From assembly GCA_046348365.1 (NCBI GenBank), contig JAXMEL010000004.1, positions 701,810-765,809 of the forward strand: a stretch of DNA of 64,000 nucleotides, read 5' to 3'. The notes below the pieces were generated by a model. It made no database searches and had not been told where the DNA came from. It was given only the letters and a program-made list of their open reading frames with translations. Source of the DNA: JAEUPI01 sp046348365. GTDB lineage: Bacteria; Pseudomonadota; Gammaproteobacteria; Burkholderiales; Burkholderiaceae_C. A program made the translations under genes and the position numbers. Every line of letters begins with the position of its first letter. Position 1 is the first letter of the stretch. Below are positions 16,735 to 24,669 of this stretch, piece after piece.

Positions 16735-19152
16735 ATGCAATTCCCTGAATCCTGGCTGCGCGAGTTCTGCGATCCGCCGCTGTCGAGCGAGGCGCTGGCC
16801 GAGCTGCTGACCATGTCGGGCCTCGAGGTGGAAAGCCTCGAAAGCGTGGCGCCGCCGTTCAGCGGCGTGGTGGTGGCCGAGATCGTCGAGGCCGAGCCGC
16901 ACCCGAACGCCGATCGGCTGCGCGTGTGCCGCGTCGACGCCGGGCCGCATTCGAAGAACGGCCTGCTGCAGATCGTTTGCGGCGCACCGAACGCGCGCGC
17001 CGGCCTCAAGGCGCCGCTGGCGCTGGTGGGTGCGCAGCTGCCGCCGGGCGACGATGGCAAGCCTCTCGCGATCACGAAGGGCGTGCTGCGCGGCGTGGAA
17101 AGCGCCGGCATGCTGTGTTCGGCGCGCGAGCTGAAGCTCAGCGATGACCATGCCGGCCTGCTCGAACTCGACGCCGACGCGCCGGTGGGCACCGACCTGC
17201 GCCAGTCACTCGCGCTCGACGACAAGCTCTTCACGCTGAAGCTCACGCCGAACCTCGCGCATTGCCTGTCGGTGTACGGCATCGCGCGCGAGGTGTCGGC
17301 ACTCACCGGCACGCCGTTGCGCACGCCGTCCATCACGCCGGTGAAACCCACGCACGATCAGAAGCTGCCCGTGCGCGTGGAGGCGCCCGATCTGTGCGGC
17401 CGCTTCTCCGGGCGCGTGGTGCGCGGCGTGAACACGCGCGCGCGCACGCCGCGCTGGATGGTCGAGCGGCTCGCGCGCTGCGGGCAGCGCTCGGTGAGCG
17501 CGCTGGTGGACATCTCGAACTACGTGATGTTCGAGTTCGGCCGGCCGTCGCACATCTTCGACCTCGACAAGTTCCACGATGGTCTGGTGGTGCGTTGGGC
17601 GAAGCAGGGTGAGTCACTGAAGCTGCTCAACGGCGAGACGATCGCGCTCGACGCCGAGGTGGGCGTGATCGCCGACAGCCAGGCCGTGGAGTCGCTGGCC
17701 GGCATCATGGGCGGCGACGCCACCGCGGTGTCGGATGCCACGCGCAACGTCTACGTCGAAGCCGCGTTCTGGTGGCCCGACGCCGTGGCCGGCCGCTCGC
17801 GCCGTTTCGCCTTCGCCACCGACGCGGGGCATCGCTTCGAGCGCGGCGTCGATCCGCAGCTCACCGCCGAGCACATCGAGCACATCACGCGGCTCGTGCT
17901 CGACATCTGCGGCGGCGAGGCCGGCCCGATCGACGACCAGAAGCCCAACATGCCGCAGCGCCCGCTGGTGACGATGCGCGTGGCGCGCGCGGCCAAGGTG
18001 ATCGGCATGCCGCTGGAGCAGGCCACCTGCGCCGACGTGTTCCGTCGGCTCGGGCTCGGCGTGACCGAACAGCCCGGCAGCCTGACCGTTTCGCCGCCGA
18101 GCTGGCGCTTCGACCTGCTGGCGGAGGAAGACCTCATCGAGGAGGTGGCCCGCGTCGTCGGCTACGACAAGCTGCCCGACGCCGCACCGCTGGCGCCGCT
18201 GCAGGCGCTGAAGCCCCAGGAGGCGCGCCGCAGCGCGTTCGCGGTGCGGCATGCGCTCGCCGACCTCGGCTACCAGGAGATCATCAGCTTCTCGTTCGTC
18301 GAGGAGCGCTGGGAGCGCGAGCTGGCGGGCAATGCGAATCCCATTCGCGTGCTCAATCCGATCGCCGCACCGCTGGCGGTGATGCGCTCGAGCCTCGTCG
18401 GCAGCCTGCTGGCCACGCTGCGCCACAACCTGGCGCGCAAGGCCGACCGGGTGCGGCTGTTCGAGGTGGGGCGCGTCTATGCGCGTGACGCCGGCGTGCC
18501 CGACGGCGAGTTCACCGTGGCCGGCATCGCGCAGCCGATGCGCGTGGGTGGCGTGGCCTACGGGCCGGCGGCGCCCACGCAATGGGGGCAGGGCGATCGC
18601 CGCGTGGACTTCTTCGACGTCAAGGGCGATGTCGAGGCGCTGCTCGCGCCGAGGCAGGCCACGTTCGAGCCGGCCGAGCATCCCGCCTTGCACCCGGGCC
18701 GCAGCGCGCAGGTGTGGGTGGGCGGACGCTGCATCGGCGTGGTGGGTGAGCTGCACCCGCGCTGGCGCCAGCAGTACGAGCTGCCGCAGCCGCCCGTGCT
18801 GTTCGAGCTCGATCTGGATGCCGTGCGCGACCGTGACGTGCCGGCCTACCGGCCGTTGCCGCGCCACCAGCCGGTGTATCGCGACCTGGCCTTCGTGGTG
18901 GGCGCATCGGCCAGCCACGACGCTCTCATCGCCGCGTTGCTCGACGATCCGCAGCGCCTCGTGCGCCGCGCCACGCTGTTCGACGTCTATCGCGGCGCAG
19001 GCGGCGGCGCCACACCGGGTGAACACAGTATGGCCGTGCGGCTGGAACTGCTGGACGATCAGACCAACCTGACCGATGAGCGCATCGAGGCAGCCGTGCA
19101 GGCGGCGCGCGATCGCGCGGCACAACGAGCCGGGGCGCGCCTGCGCTCCTGA
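16735..19152 (+). CDS. pheT: Phenylalanyl-tRNA synthetase beta subunit
   Basis: 805-aa subunit providing tRNA binding and editing. The N-terminal tRNA-binding fold carries EPHPNADRLRVCRVD near residue 55. B3/B4 editing (LVDISNYVMFEFGRPSHIFD), B5 (RRLGLGVTEQ), the catalytic-like core and the C-terminal ferredoxin-like anticodon-binding domain (PRHQPVYRDLAFVV) are all present. The length is normal. It follows pheS and precedes ihfA, as in E. coli. Confidence 0.97.
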   Translation: MQFPESWLREFCDPPLSSEALAELLTMSGLEVESLESVAPPFSGVVVAEIVEAEPHPNADRLRVCRVDAGPHSKNGLLQIVCGAPNARAGLKAPLALVGAQLPPGDDGKPLAITKGVLRGVESAGMLCSARELKLSDDHAGLLELDADAPVGTDLRQSLALDDKLFTLKLTPNLAHCLSVYGIAREVSALTGTPLRTPSITPVKPTHDQKLPVRVEAPDLCGRFSGRVVRGVNTRARTPRWMVERLARCGQRSVSALVDISNYVMFEFGRPSHIFDLDKFHDGLVVRWAKQGESLKLLNGETIALDAEVGVIADSQAVESLAGIMGGDATAVSDATRNVYVEAAFWWPDAVAGRSRRFAFATDAGHRFERGVDPQLTAEHIEHITRLVLDICGGEAGPIDDQKPNMPQRPLVTMRVARAAKVIGMPLEQATCADVFRRLGLGVTEQPGSLTVSPPSWRFDLLAEEDLIEEVARVVGYDKLPDAAPLAPLQALKPQEARRSAFAVRHALADLGYQEIISFSFVEERWERELAGNANPIRVLNPIAAPLAVMRSSLVGSLLATLRHNLARKADRVRLFEVGRVYARDAGVPDGEFTVAGIAQPMRVGGVAYGPAAPTQWGQGDRRVDFFDVKGDVEALLAPRQATFEPAEHPALHPGRSAQVWVGGRCIGVVGELHPRWRQQYELPQPPVLFELDLDAVRDRDVPAYRPLPRHQPVYRDLAFVVGASASHDALIAALLDDPQRLVRRATLFDVYRGAGGGATPGEHSMAVRLELLDDQTNLTDERIEAAVQAARDRAAQRAGARLRS

Positions 19153-19177
19153 GCCTCAGGCGTTGACGAGGGAAGCC

Positions 19178-19543
19178 ATGGACACCGACGACGACCAGGC
19201 CGAACCCAGAGCGGCCGAGCCCTCCCTGGAGACGCCCACGCTCACCAAGGCCGAGTTGTCTGAACTGCTGTTCGAGCGGCTGGGGCTGAACAAGCGCGAA
19301 TCGAAGGACATGGTCGAGGCCTTCTTCGAGATGGTCCACCAGACGCTCGTCGATGGGCACGACGTGAAGCTCTCGGGCTTCGGCAACTTCAACATCCGCC
19401 GCAAGGCGCCCCGGCCGGGGCGCAACCCGCGCACCGGCGAATCGATCCCGATCAAGGCCCGGCACGTGGTGACCTTCCATGCCAGCCACAAGCTGAAATC
19501 AATCGTGCAGGGCGACACGCCCGCCGAAGGTGAGTTCGAGTAA
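19178..19543 (+). CDS. ihfA: Integration host factor alpha subunit
   Basis: DNA-bending nucleoid protein, partner of IhfB (121 aa). The core begins LTKAELSELLFERLGLNKRE and contains the beta-arm with the intercalating proline in GRNPRTGE. About 20 acidic residues precede the usual E. coli start; the ATG at 19178 follows GAGGGAAG. Its position after pheT is conserved in proteobacteria. Confidence 0.95.
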   Translation: MDTDDDQAEPRAAEPSLETPTLTKAELSELLFERLGLNKRESKDMVEAFFEMVHQTLVDGHDVKLSGFGNFNIRRKAPRPGRNPRTGESIPIKARHVVTFHASHKLKSIVQGDTPAEGEFE

Positions 19544-19577
19544 AGTCTAGCTTTGCTGCCCCACCTTGTTGATTTCA

Positions 19578-20033
19578 ATGGAGAAAACGCTTCCAGCCAT
19601 TCCGGCCAAGCGCTACTTCACGATCGGTGAGGTCAGCGAGCTGTGCGGCGTGAAGCCCTACGTGCTGAGGTACTGGGAGCAGGAGTTCACCCAGCTGCGG
19701 CCGGTGAAGCGGCGCGGCAACCGGCGCTACTACCAGCACCACGAAGTGCTGCTGATCCGCCGCATCCGCGAACTGCTGTACGACCAGGGCTTCACGATCA
19801 GCGGTGCGCGCAACCGGCTCGCCGAGTCGGCCAGCGCCAAGGGCCCGGCCGCGGCACAGGCATCGCGCACTGCGCGCGAGCCCGTTGCAGCGGTGGTTGG
19901 CGAGCCGGTCGAGACCGATGATCCGCCACGCAGCAACGGCAGCGACGCGATGCCGGTCCCCGAGGTCGCCGAAGTGGACCTCGGTGTGTTGCGTGTCGAG
20001 CTGCAGGCCATCCGCCGCCTGCTCACGCAGTGA
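19578..20033 (+). CDS. MerR-family transcriptional regulator
   Basis: 151 aa. The N-terminal winged helix is clear: YFTIGEVSELCGVKPYVLRY with RRGNRRYYQHHEVLLI. The C-terminal half is low-complexity (Ala/Glu/Pro) and ends in a short helix; no metal-binding cysteine cluster is seen. This MerR gene directly downstream of ihfA is common in betaproteobacteria. Its target is unknown. An in-frame TTG lies 12 bp upstream of the chosen ATG. Confidence 0.88.
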   Translation: MEKTLPAIPAKRYFTIGEVSELCGVKPYVLRYWEQEFTQLRPVKRRGNRRYYQHHEVLLIRRIRELLYDQGFTISGARNRLAESASAKGPAAAQASRTAREPVAAVVGEPVETDDPPRSNGSDAMPVPEVAEVDLGVLRVELQAIRRLLTQ

Positions 20034-20052
20034 GGGCCAAGGGGCGTGCCCC

Positions 20053-20058
20053 TATAAT
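20053..20058 (+). promoter_or_regulatory. -10 hexamer of tRNA-Pro
   Basis: A perfect TATAAT 12 bp before the tRNA-Pro 5' end; no good -35 is seen. Confidence 0.55.
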
Positions 20059-20070
20059 GCGCAGCTTCGT

Positions 20071-20147
20071 CGGGGTGTAGCGCAGCCTGGTAGCGCACTT
20101 GCATGGGGTGCAAGGGGTCGCGAGTTCGAATCCCGCCACCCCGACCA
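20071..20147 (+). tRNA. tRNA-Pro (GGG)
   Basis: 77 nt with a closed acceptor stem (CGGGGTG / CACCCCG), D arm, and anticodon stem CTTGC/GCAAG around loop ATGGGGT giving anticodon GGG. The T arm contains GTTCGAAT and the 3' CCA is encoded. tRNA-Pro genes are frequent integration sites, and the accessory block begins just downstream. Confidence 0.97.
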
Positions 20148-20155
20148 ATGAAATC

Positions 20156-20188
20156 AACGCCTTAGCGGTGACGAGCCGCTAAGGCGTT
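20156..20188. terminator. Strong hairpin between tRNA-Pro and luxR-type gene
   Basis: A 13-bp perfect stem, AACGCCTTAGCGG (20156-20168) with CCGCTAAGGCGTT (20176-20188), and a 7-nt loop. The T-tract is short. It could end tRNA-Pro transcripts and, on the other strand, the LuxR gene. Confidence 0.6.
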
Positions 20189-20226
20189 TGGCTATCTGAG
20201 GCTCCAGGGGTCCACTGGGGGGTACG

Positions 20227-21030
20227 CTAGTTGATGGCAGTGCGGCCGGCGGTCTGTCGCCGCACGTCCAGCAATGTTTGCACCTTCGAAGCGAGCGCCG
20301 CGCGGTTGTCGGCCTGAAGCTTGCGAAACGCGTTGGCGAGATGGAATCGCACGGTGGGGTAGCCGACATCCAGACGCCGAGCGATTTGCTTGTCCGGGCA
20401 CCCACAGGCGACCAACCAGGCGACTTCCGCCTCGCGCTGGCTCAACCGCGCCGAACGCTGAAGAACTTCCTCGGCGCGCTCGGTCGCCACCGTCAATGGC
20501 GCTTGATGGTGTTCCCAATGAAGTCGGCCGAGCGCCGCAGCAATGGCAGGTTCGACGAGTCGCATGACTTCGACTTCGTTGGCCTCGAAGTTGCCACGCT
20601 CGTGCTTGCGCCAGATCCGGAAGTCGCCCACACAAGCCTGCCGGTCGTAGAAATAGACGTTGATGCCCCAGTGCATGTGCTCCGGGCGCAAGAAGTCATT
20701 GAAGAACTCGGTCTTCACGAGGTCGGGTTGGCGCAGGATCTGCGTGGCGATCGTCGGGCGGCGCCGCTCCATCATCGGAAAAGTCAGCGGATCGATGAAG
20801 CGGTAATAGTCATCCCAATGCCGAAGACTGTCCGCGGACATGTTCATTGCAGTGAACCGCTCGAAGCGACCCGCGTCTGCATTCCAGACCATCGAGACAT
20901 ACTGATCGGCGCCGAGCAGCTCGAGCATCGGCAGCGCGAGGGCCTCGCGCAGCGCATCGCCGTCCGTTGCCTCGGCCAGCAGCCGCATCACGTCGCCGAG
21001 CGCTCTCGTTTGGGTCGTGGTCAGATGCAT
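20227..21030 (-). CDS. LuxR-family transcriptional regulator
   Basis: 267 aa. Residues about 196-253 form a GerE/LuxR helix-turn-helix (LSQREAEVAWLVACGCPDKQ then IARRLDVGYPTVRFHLANAF). The N-terminal 180 residues look like a sensor domain (YVSMVWNADAGRFERF, MHWGINVYFYDRQA) with no phosphoacceptor-type receiver. No LuxI-type synthase is present, so the ligand is unknown. It is divergent from the amidase gene with 164 bp between starts, so it probably controls the amidase/transporter genes. Codon use is less GC-biased than in the core genes nearby. Confidence 0.85.
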   Translation of the reverse strand: MHLTTTQTRALGDVMRLLAEATDGDALREALALPMLELLGADQYVSMVWNADAGRFERFTAMNMSADSLRHWDDYYRFIDPLTFPMMERRRPTIATQILRQPDLVKTEFFNDFLRPEHMHWGINVYFYDRQACVGDFRIWRKHERGNFEANEVEVMRLVEPAIAAALGRLHWEHHQAPLTVATERAEEVLQRSARLSQREAEVAWLVACGCPDKQIARRLDVGYPTVRFHLANAFRKLQADNRAALASKVQTLLDVRRQTAGRTAIN

Positions 21031-21122
21031 CCGAGGTCCCGAGGCAAGGATCGTGCAACGCCGCTCCTGGGGCGGATGTTAGGCGGCGGCCCGATCGCGC
21101 TCATCCGGACTGACCCCGACCC

Positions 21123-21138
21123 CTAGCGATTCTGATAG
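21123..21138. promoter_or_regulatory. Candidate LuxR-type operator
   Basis: CTAGCGATTCTGATAG fits the CT-N12-AG pattern of LuxR-family sites and is flanked to give CCTA-N10-TAGG. It lies in the divergent LuxR/amidase intergenic region, 57 bp before the amidase start. Confidence 0.35.
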
Positions 21139-21194
21139 GTGCCACTGCCCGCGCCGACTTCTACGCTTTCGGCTCGCTGCTGGAGGGCCCACCC

Positions 21195-22601
21195 TTGGAT
21201 CTCATAGACCGCACCGCCACCGAGGTTCTGGACATTCTGGCAAGAGGTGCCGCGACCAGTGCCGACCTCGCCGAGCAATGGATTGTGCGCACCCAGGCGG
21301 CCAAGGCACTGAACTGCTATGTCGAGTTCGACGCCGCCGGTTTGCGTCGGCAAGCCCAGGCCGCCGACGCCCAGCGCGCTGCCGGCGCGCGGCTTCCGCT
21401 GCTGGGGATTCCCATCGCCCTCAAGGACAACATCGACGCCGTCGGCTTTCAATGCGGCAACGGCACCGGCGCGCTGCATGGACGTCATCCGGCGAGAGAT
21501 GCCGAGCTCGTGCGTCGGCTGCGGGCAGCCGGCGCGTTGATTCCAGGCAAGCTGGGCCTGCACGAGCTGGCATTCGGCATCACGAGCAACAACTCGGTGA
21601 CCGGTGCCGTACGCAATCCCTGGGACACCGAGCGCATTCCCGGCGGCAGCAGCGGTGGGTCCGGGGCGGCCGTGGCGGCACGACTGGTGCCGGGCGCAAT
21701 CGGCAGCGACACGGGCGGCTCGGTACGTGTTCCGGCTGCCCTGTGTGGCGTGGCAGGCCTGCGGCCGACTGTCGGCCGCGTCAGCGCCGACGGCATCGCC
21801 CCGATTTCGGCAACGCGCGACACCGCCGGCCCTTTGGCCCGCAGCGTTGCCGACCTTGCGTTGATAGACGGCGTACTGACGGGTGACACCGCGCCCCTAC
21901 GGGCCGTTGAGCTACGAGGGCTGCGGCTCGGTCTGCCGCAAGAGTACTTCTGGGAGAACCTCGAGCCCGGCGTGCGCGACAAGGCCGACGCAGCGCTCGC
22001 GACACTGGGCGAGGCCGGCGTCACGTTCGTTCCGCTGACGCTGCCGGGGATTGCGCAGCTCGACGGCGAAGTCAGCTTCGTTGTCGCGTTGTACGAGTTC
22101 GTTCGCGACATGACACGGTATCTATCGTCCAAGTCGCGCGGCATCACTTTCGCGCAGTTGATCGCCGGCATCGGCAGCCCCGACGTGAAGGCCATCGCCG
22201 GCCCGCTGGTTGGCGATGGCGCGGTACCGGAGGCCGCGTACCGGCAAGCGCTCGACGCTCGCAAACGGCTGCAGGCGCTGTATGCCAGCACGTTCGATCG
22301 CCACGGCGTGTCCGCCCTCGTCTTTCCCACGACGCCGAGCACAGCAGCGAAGATCGGCGAGGACGAGACGTTCACGTTGAACGGCCAGACCGTGCCCACG
22401 TTTGCCACCTTCATTCGCAACACCGACCCGGGAAGCAATGCGGCGCTGCCCGGTCTCTCGCTGCCAGTCGGCTTGAGTCAGGGCCTTCCGGTTGGCCTGG
22501 CGCTCGATGGCCCCGCAGGCACCGATCGAGAGCTACTGGCCATCGGTGCGGCGATCGAGGCTGTGCTGCCGCCGATGCCGTCTGCGCCGCCCGTTCGCTG
22601 A
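21195..22601 (+). CDS. Amidase-signature family amidase, TTG start
   Basis: 468-aa amide hydrolase with the complete Ser-cisSer-Lys triad: Lys77 in ALKDNID, Ser152 in PGGSSGGSG and nucleophile Ser176 in SDTGGSVRVP. The start is TTG at 21195, supported by GGAGGG at 21182-21187. No export signal is seen. It resembles indoleacetamide-hydrolase-type enzymes. The adjacent binding-protein-dependent transporter suggests uptake and cleavage of an amide; the substrate is not known. Confidence 0.9.
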   Translation: MDLIDRTATEVLDILARGAATSADLAEQWIVRTQAAKALNCYVEFDAAGLRRQAQAADAQRAAGARLPLLGIPIALKDNIDAVGFQCGNGTGALHGRHPARDAELVRRLRAAGALIPGKLGLHELAFGITSNNSVTGAVRNPWDTERIPGGSSGGSGAAVAARLVPGAIGSDTGGSVRVPAALCGVAGLRPTVGRVSADGIAPISATRDTAGPLARSVADLALIDGVLTGDTAPLRAVELRGLRLGLPQEYFWENLEPGVRDKADAALATLGEAGVTFVPLTLPGIAQLDGEVSFVVALYEFVRDMTRYLSSKSRGITFAQLIAGIGSPDVKAIAGPLVGDGAVPEAAYRQALDARKRLQALYASTFDRHGVSALVFPTTPSTAAKIGEDETFTLNGQTVPTFATFIRNTDPGSNAALPGLSLPVGLSQGLPVGLALDGPAGTDRELLAIGAAIEAVLPPMPSAPPVR

Positions 22602-22643
22602 GCCGTTGCTTGCCACCTCCAAATCCACACCGAGGAGACCTTG

Positions 22644-23795
22644 ATGGACCGCAGATACTTCCTCAACTCGACCCTAGCTGCCGCTGCGATGGGCGTGACT
22701 GCCCGCGCCTTTGCGGCGGATCCATTGAAGGTTGCCGTCATGATTCCGCTGAGCGGTCCGGCGGGGCTGTTCGGTCCGTCTGCCAAGGCCTGCGCGGAGC
22801 TGGCGGCCGAGCAGATCAACGGCCGCGGCGGCGTGCTCGGCCGAAAGATCGAGCTGATGTTCGGCGATGCCGGACTGGCGCCGGCCGAGGCTTCGCAAGC
22901 CGCGTTGAAGTTGTGGAAAGGCTCCGGCGCTCATGCCGTCATCGGCATGCACGACAGTGCCGTGCGCGGCGCGCTCGTCGGCTTGTTCAAGGCCCAGGTT
23001 CCCTACTTCTATACGCCGGTGTACGAGGGTGGCGAATGCTCGAAAGGCACTTACGTCAACGGCGAGACGCCGCAGCAGCAACTGGAGCCCGTGATTCCCT
23101 GGATTGCCGCCGAGCGCAAGCCGAAGAAGTGGTTCATGATCGGCAACGACTACATCTGGGGCCGCAACACCAATGCGGCGGCCAAGGGCTATATCGAGAA
23201 AACCGGTGCCCAAGTGGTCGGCGATGAATATCACCCGTTCACGGTCGACAACTTCGACGCCAGTCTGGCGAAGATCCGCGACAGCGGGGCCGATGCAGTG
23301 CTGGTGTCTCTGGTCGGTGGCGCCTCGGTGAACTTCAACAAGGCTTTCGCCAGTTTCGGTCTGTCGGACAAGGCGCTGCGGCTGGGCACGCTGATCGAAG
23401 AGAACACGCTCGCCGGCATCGGCGTGGCCAATGCGAAGAACCTGTACTCCAGCGCCGGCTACTTCGCCAACATCACCACGCCCGCAGCGAAGGCCTTTTC
23501 CGATGCCTACACCAAGCGGTTCGGGGCCCAAGCGCCCACGCTCAACGGGCTGGCCGAGTCGACCTACGAGGGCTTTCTGATGCTCGAAGCCGTCGCCAAG
23601 AAGGCCGGTGCCATCAGCGTGGCGAAGATGGACGCAGCGTGCGAGGGCGCAAACTACTCGGGGCCGCGCGGCGCGGTCACGATGAAGGCCCGTCACGTCC
23701 AGCAGGACGTATACGTTGCCGATGTGGACGCCAACGGCTTCCGCGTCGTCAAGAGCTTCTCGCGCGTCGGCTCGGGTCAGACCTGCAAGGTGTGA
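22644..23795 (+). CDS. ABC transporter substrate-binding protein (UrtA/AmiC-like)
   Basis: Periplasmic binding protein of 383 aa. The N-terminus MDRRYFLNSTLAAAAMG carries a twin-arginine-like motif and ends in ARAFA, so Tat or Sec export is likely. The mature part starts PLKVAVMIPLSGPAGLFG, as in Peripla_BP_6 proteins. Features such as GEPTPQQ-like GETPQQQLEP and VVGDEYHPF resemble urea/short-chain amide receptors (UrtA, AmiC) more than LivK. GAGGAG precedes the ATG. It lies 42 bp after the amidase and before the permease, which supports an amide ligand. Confidence 0.88.
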   Translation: MDRRYFLNSTLAAAAMGVTARAFAADPLKVAVMIPLSGPAGLFGPSAKACAELAAEQINGRGGVLGRKIELMFGDAGLAPAEASQAALKLWKGSGAHAVIGMHDSAVRGALVGLFKAQVPYFYTPVYEGGECSKGTYVNGETPQQQLEPVIPWIAAERKPKKWFMIGNDYIWGRNTNAAAKGYIEKTGAQVVGDEYHPFTVDNFDASLAKIRDSGADAVLVSLVGGASVNFNKAFASFGLSDKALRLGTLIEENTLAGIGVANAKNLYSSAGYFANITTPAAKAFSDAYTKRFGAQAPTLNGLAESTYEGFLMLEAVAKKAGAISVAKMDAACEGANYSGPRGAVTMKARHVQQDVYVADVDANGFRVVKSFSRVGSGQTCKV

Positions 23796-23814
23796 GCGAA
23801 GGCGCGGGCGCTCC

Positions 23815-24669
23815 ATGGACGGCAGCGTCCTGCTGCATGGTCTGAACATCGTTTACGCGCTGGCGACGCTGGCGCTCGTCACGCTCGGTCTGGCTGTCGT
23901 ATTCGGCCTGCTCGGCGTGATGAACATGGCGCATGGCGAGTTCGTCATGATCGGCGCATACGCGGTCGTCGCTGTGCAGCAGTGGGGTTTGCCCATCGCG
24001 GCCGCCTTCCCGGTTGCCGTCGCCGTGTGCGCAGCGCTTGGCTGGGTCGTCGAGCGCTGGCTGATTCGGCCGTTGTACGCGCGCCCGTTCGACACGCTGC
24101 TCGCCACGTGGGCGCTCGCGATGCTGATTCGCAAGCTGGTCGAGGCGGTCTGGGGTAAAGGCTACCGAAACGTCGAGAGCACGCTGGCTGCACCCATGTC
24201 GTTCGCCGGTATTCAGTACCCCGCCTATCGACTCGCCCTGATTGCACTGGCAATCGGTCTGCTGGTTGCGCTGGCATGGTGGTACCGGCGCAGTTCTGCT
24301 GGGTTGCGGGTGCGCGCGATGACCGGCAACCCACAACTTGCCCAGGCGCTCGGCATCGACACCCGACGCCTGGCGTCGCAGACGTTCGTAGTCGGTGTCG
24401 TACTGGCCGGCGCCGCTGGCGTGCTGCTCGCGCCGCTGGTGCGGATCGAACCGGGGATCGGCGTCGACTACCTGCTCGATTCGTTCTTCGTTCTCGTCGT
24501 TGGCGGGCTTGGCACCCTCGGTGGGTTCGCGGGAGGCGTCGGCGTGATCGGCGGGTCGAAAGCGCTCGTCAGCAGCCTGTTCGGTCAGACGAGCGGATAC
24601 GCCGTCGTGCTGACGATCTCGATCCTGTTCCTCTGGCTCAAACCTGATGGCATATTCGCCCGCCGCTGA
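23815..24669 (+). CDS. LivH-type ABC transporter permease
   Basis: 284-aa inner-membrane permease with about eight hydrophobic helices. LivH-typical segments are visible: FGLLGVMNMAHGEFVMIGAY near residue 30 and the loop RAMTGNPQLAQALGIDTRRL. It starts 19 bp after the binding-protein gene. Its last 23 bp overlap the start of the LivM-LivG fusion. Confidence 0.9.
   Translation: MDGSVLLHGLNIVYALATLALVTLGLAVVFGLLGVMNMAHGEFVMIGAYAVVAVQQWGLPIAAAFPVAVAVCAALGWVVERWLIRPLYARPFDTLLATWALAMLIRKLVEAVWGKGYRNVESTLAAPMSFAGIQYPAYRLALIALAIGLLVALAWWYRRSSAGLRVRAMTGNPQLAQALGIDTRRLASQTFVVGVVLAGAAGVLLAPLVRIEPGIGVDYLLDSFFVLVVGGLGTLGGFAGGVGVIGGSKALVSSLFGQTSGYAVVLTISILFLWLKPDGIFARR

Noticed and set aside
20227..21030. 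Quorum-sensing LuxR
   Set aside because: There is no LuxI-type synthase nearby and the N-domain cannot be shown to bind acyl-homoserine lactone; only the DNA-binding domain is certain.
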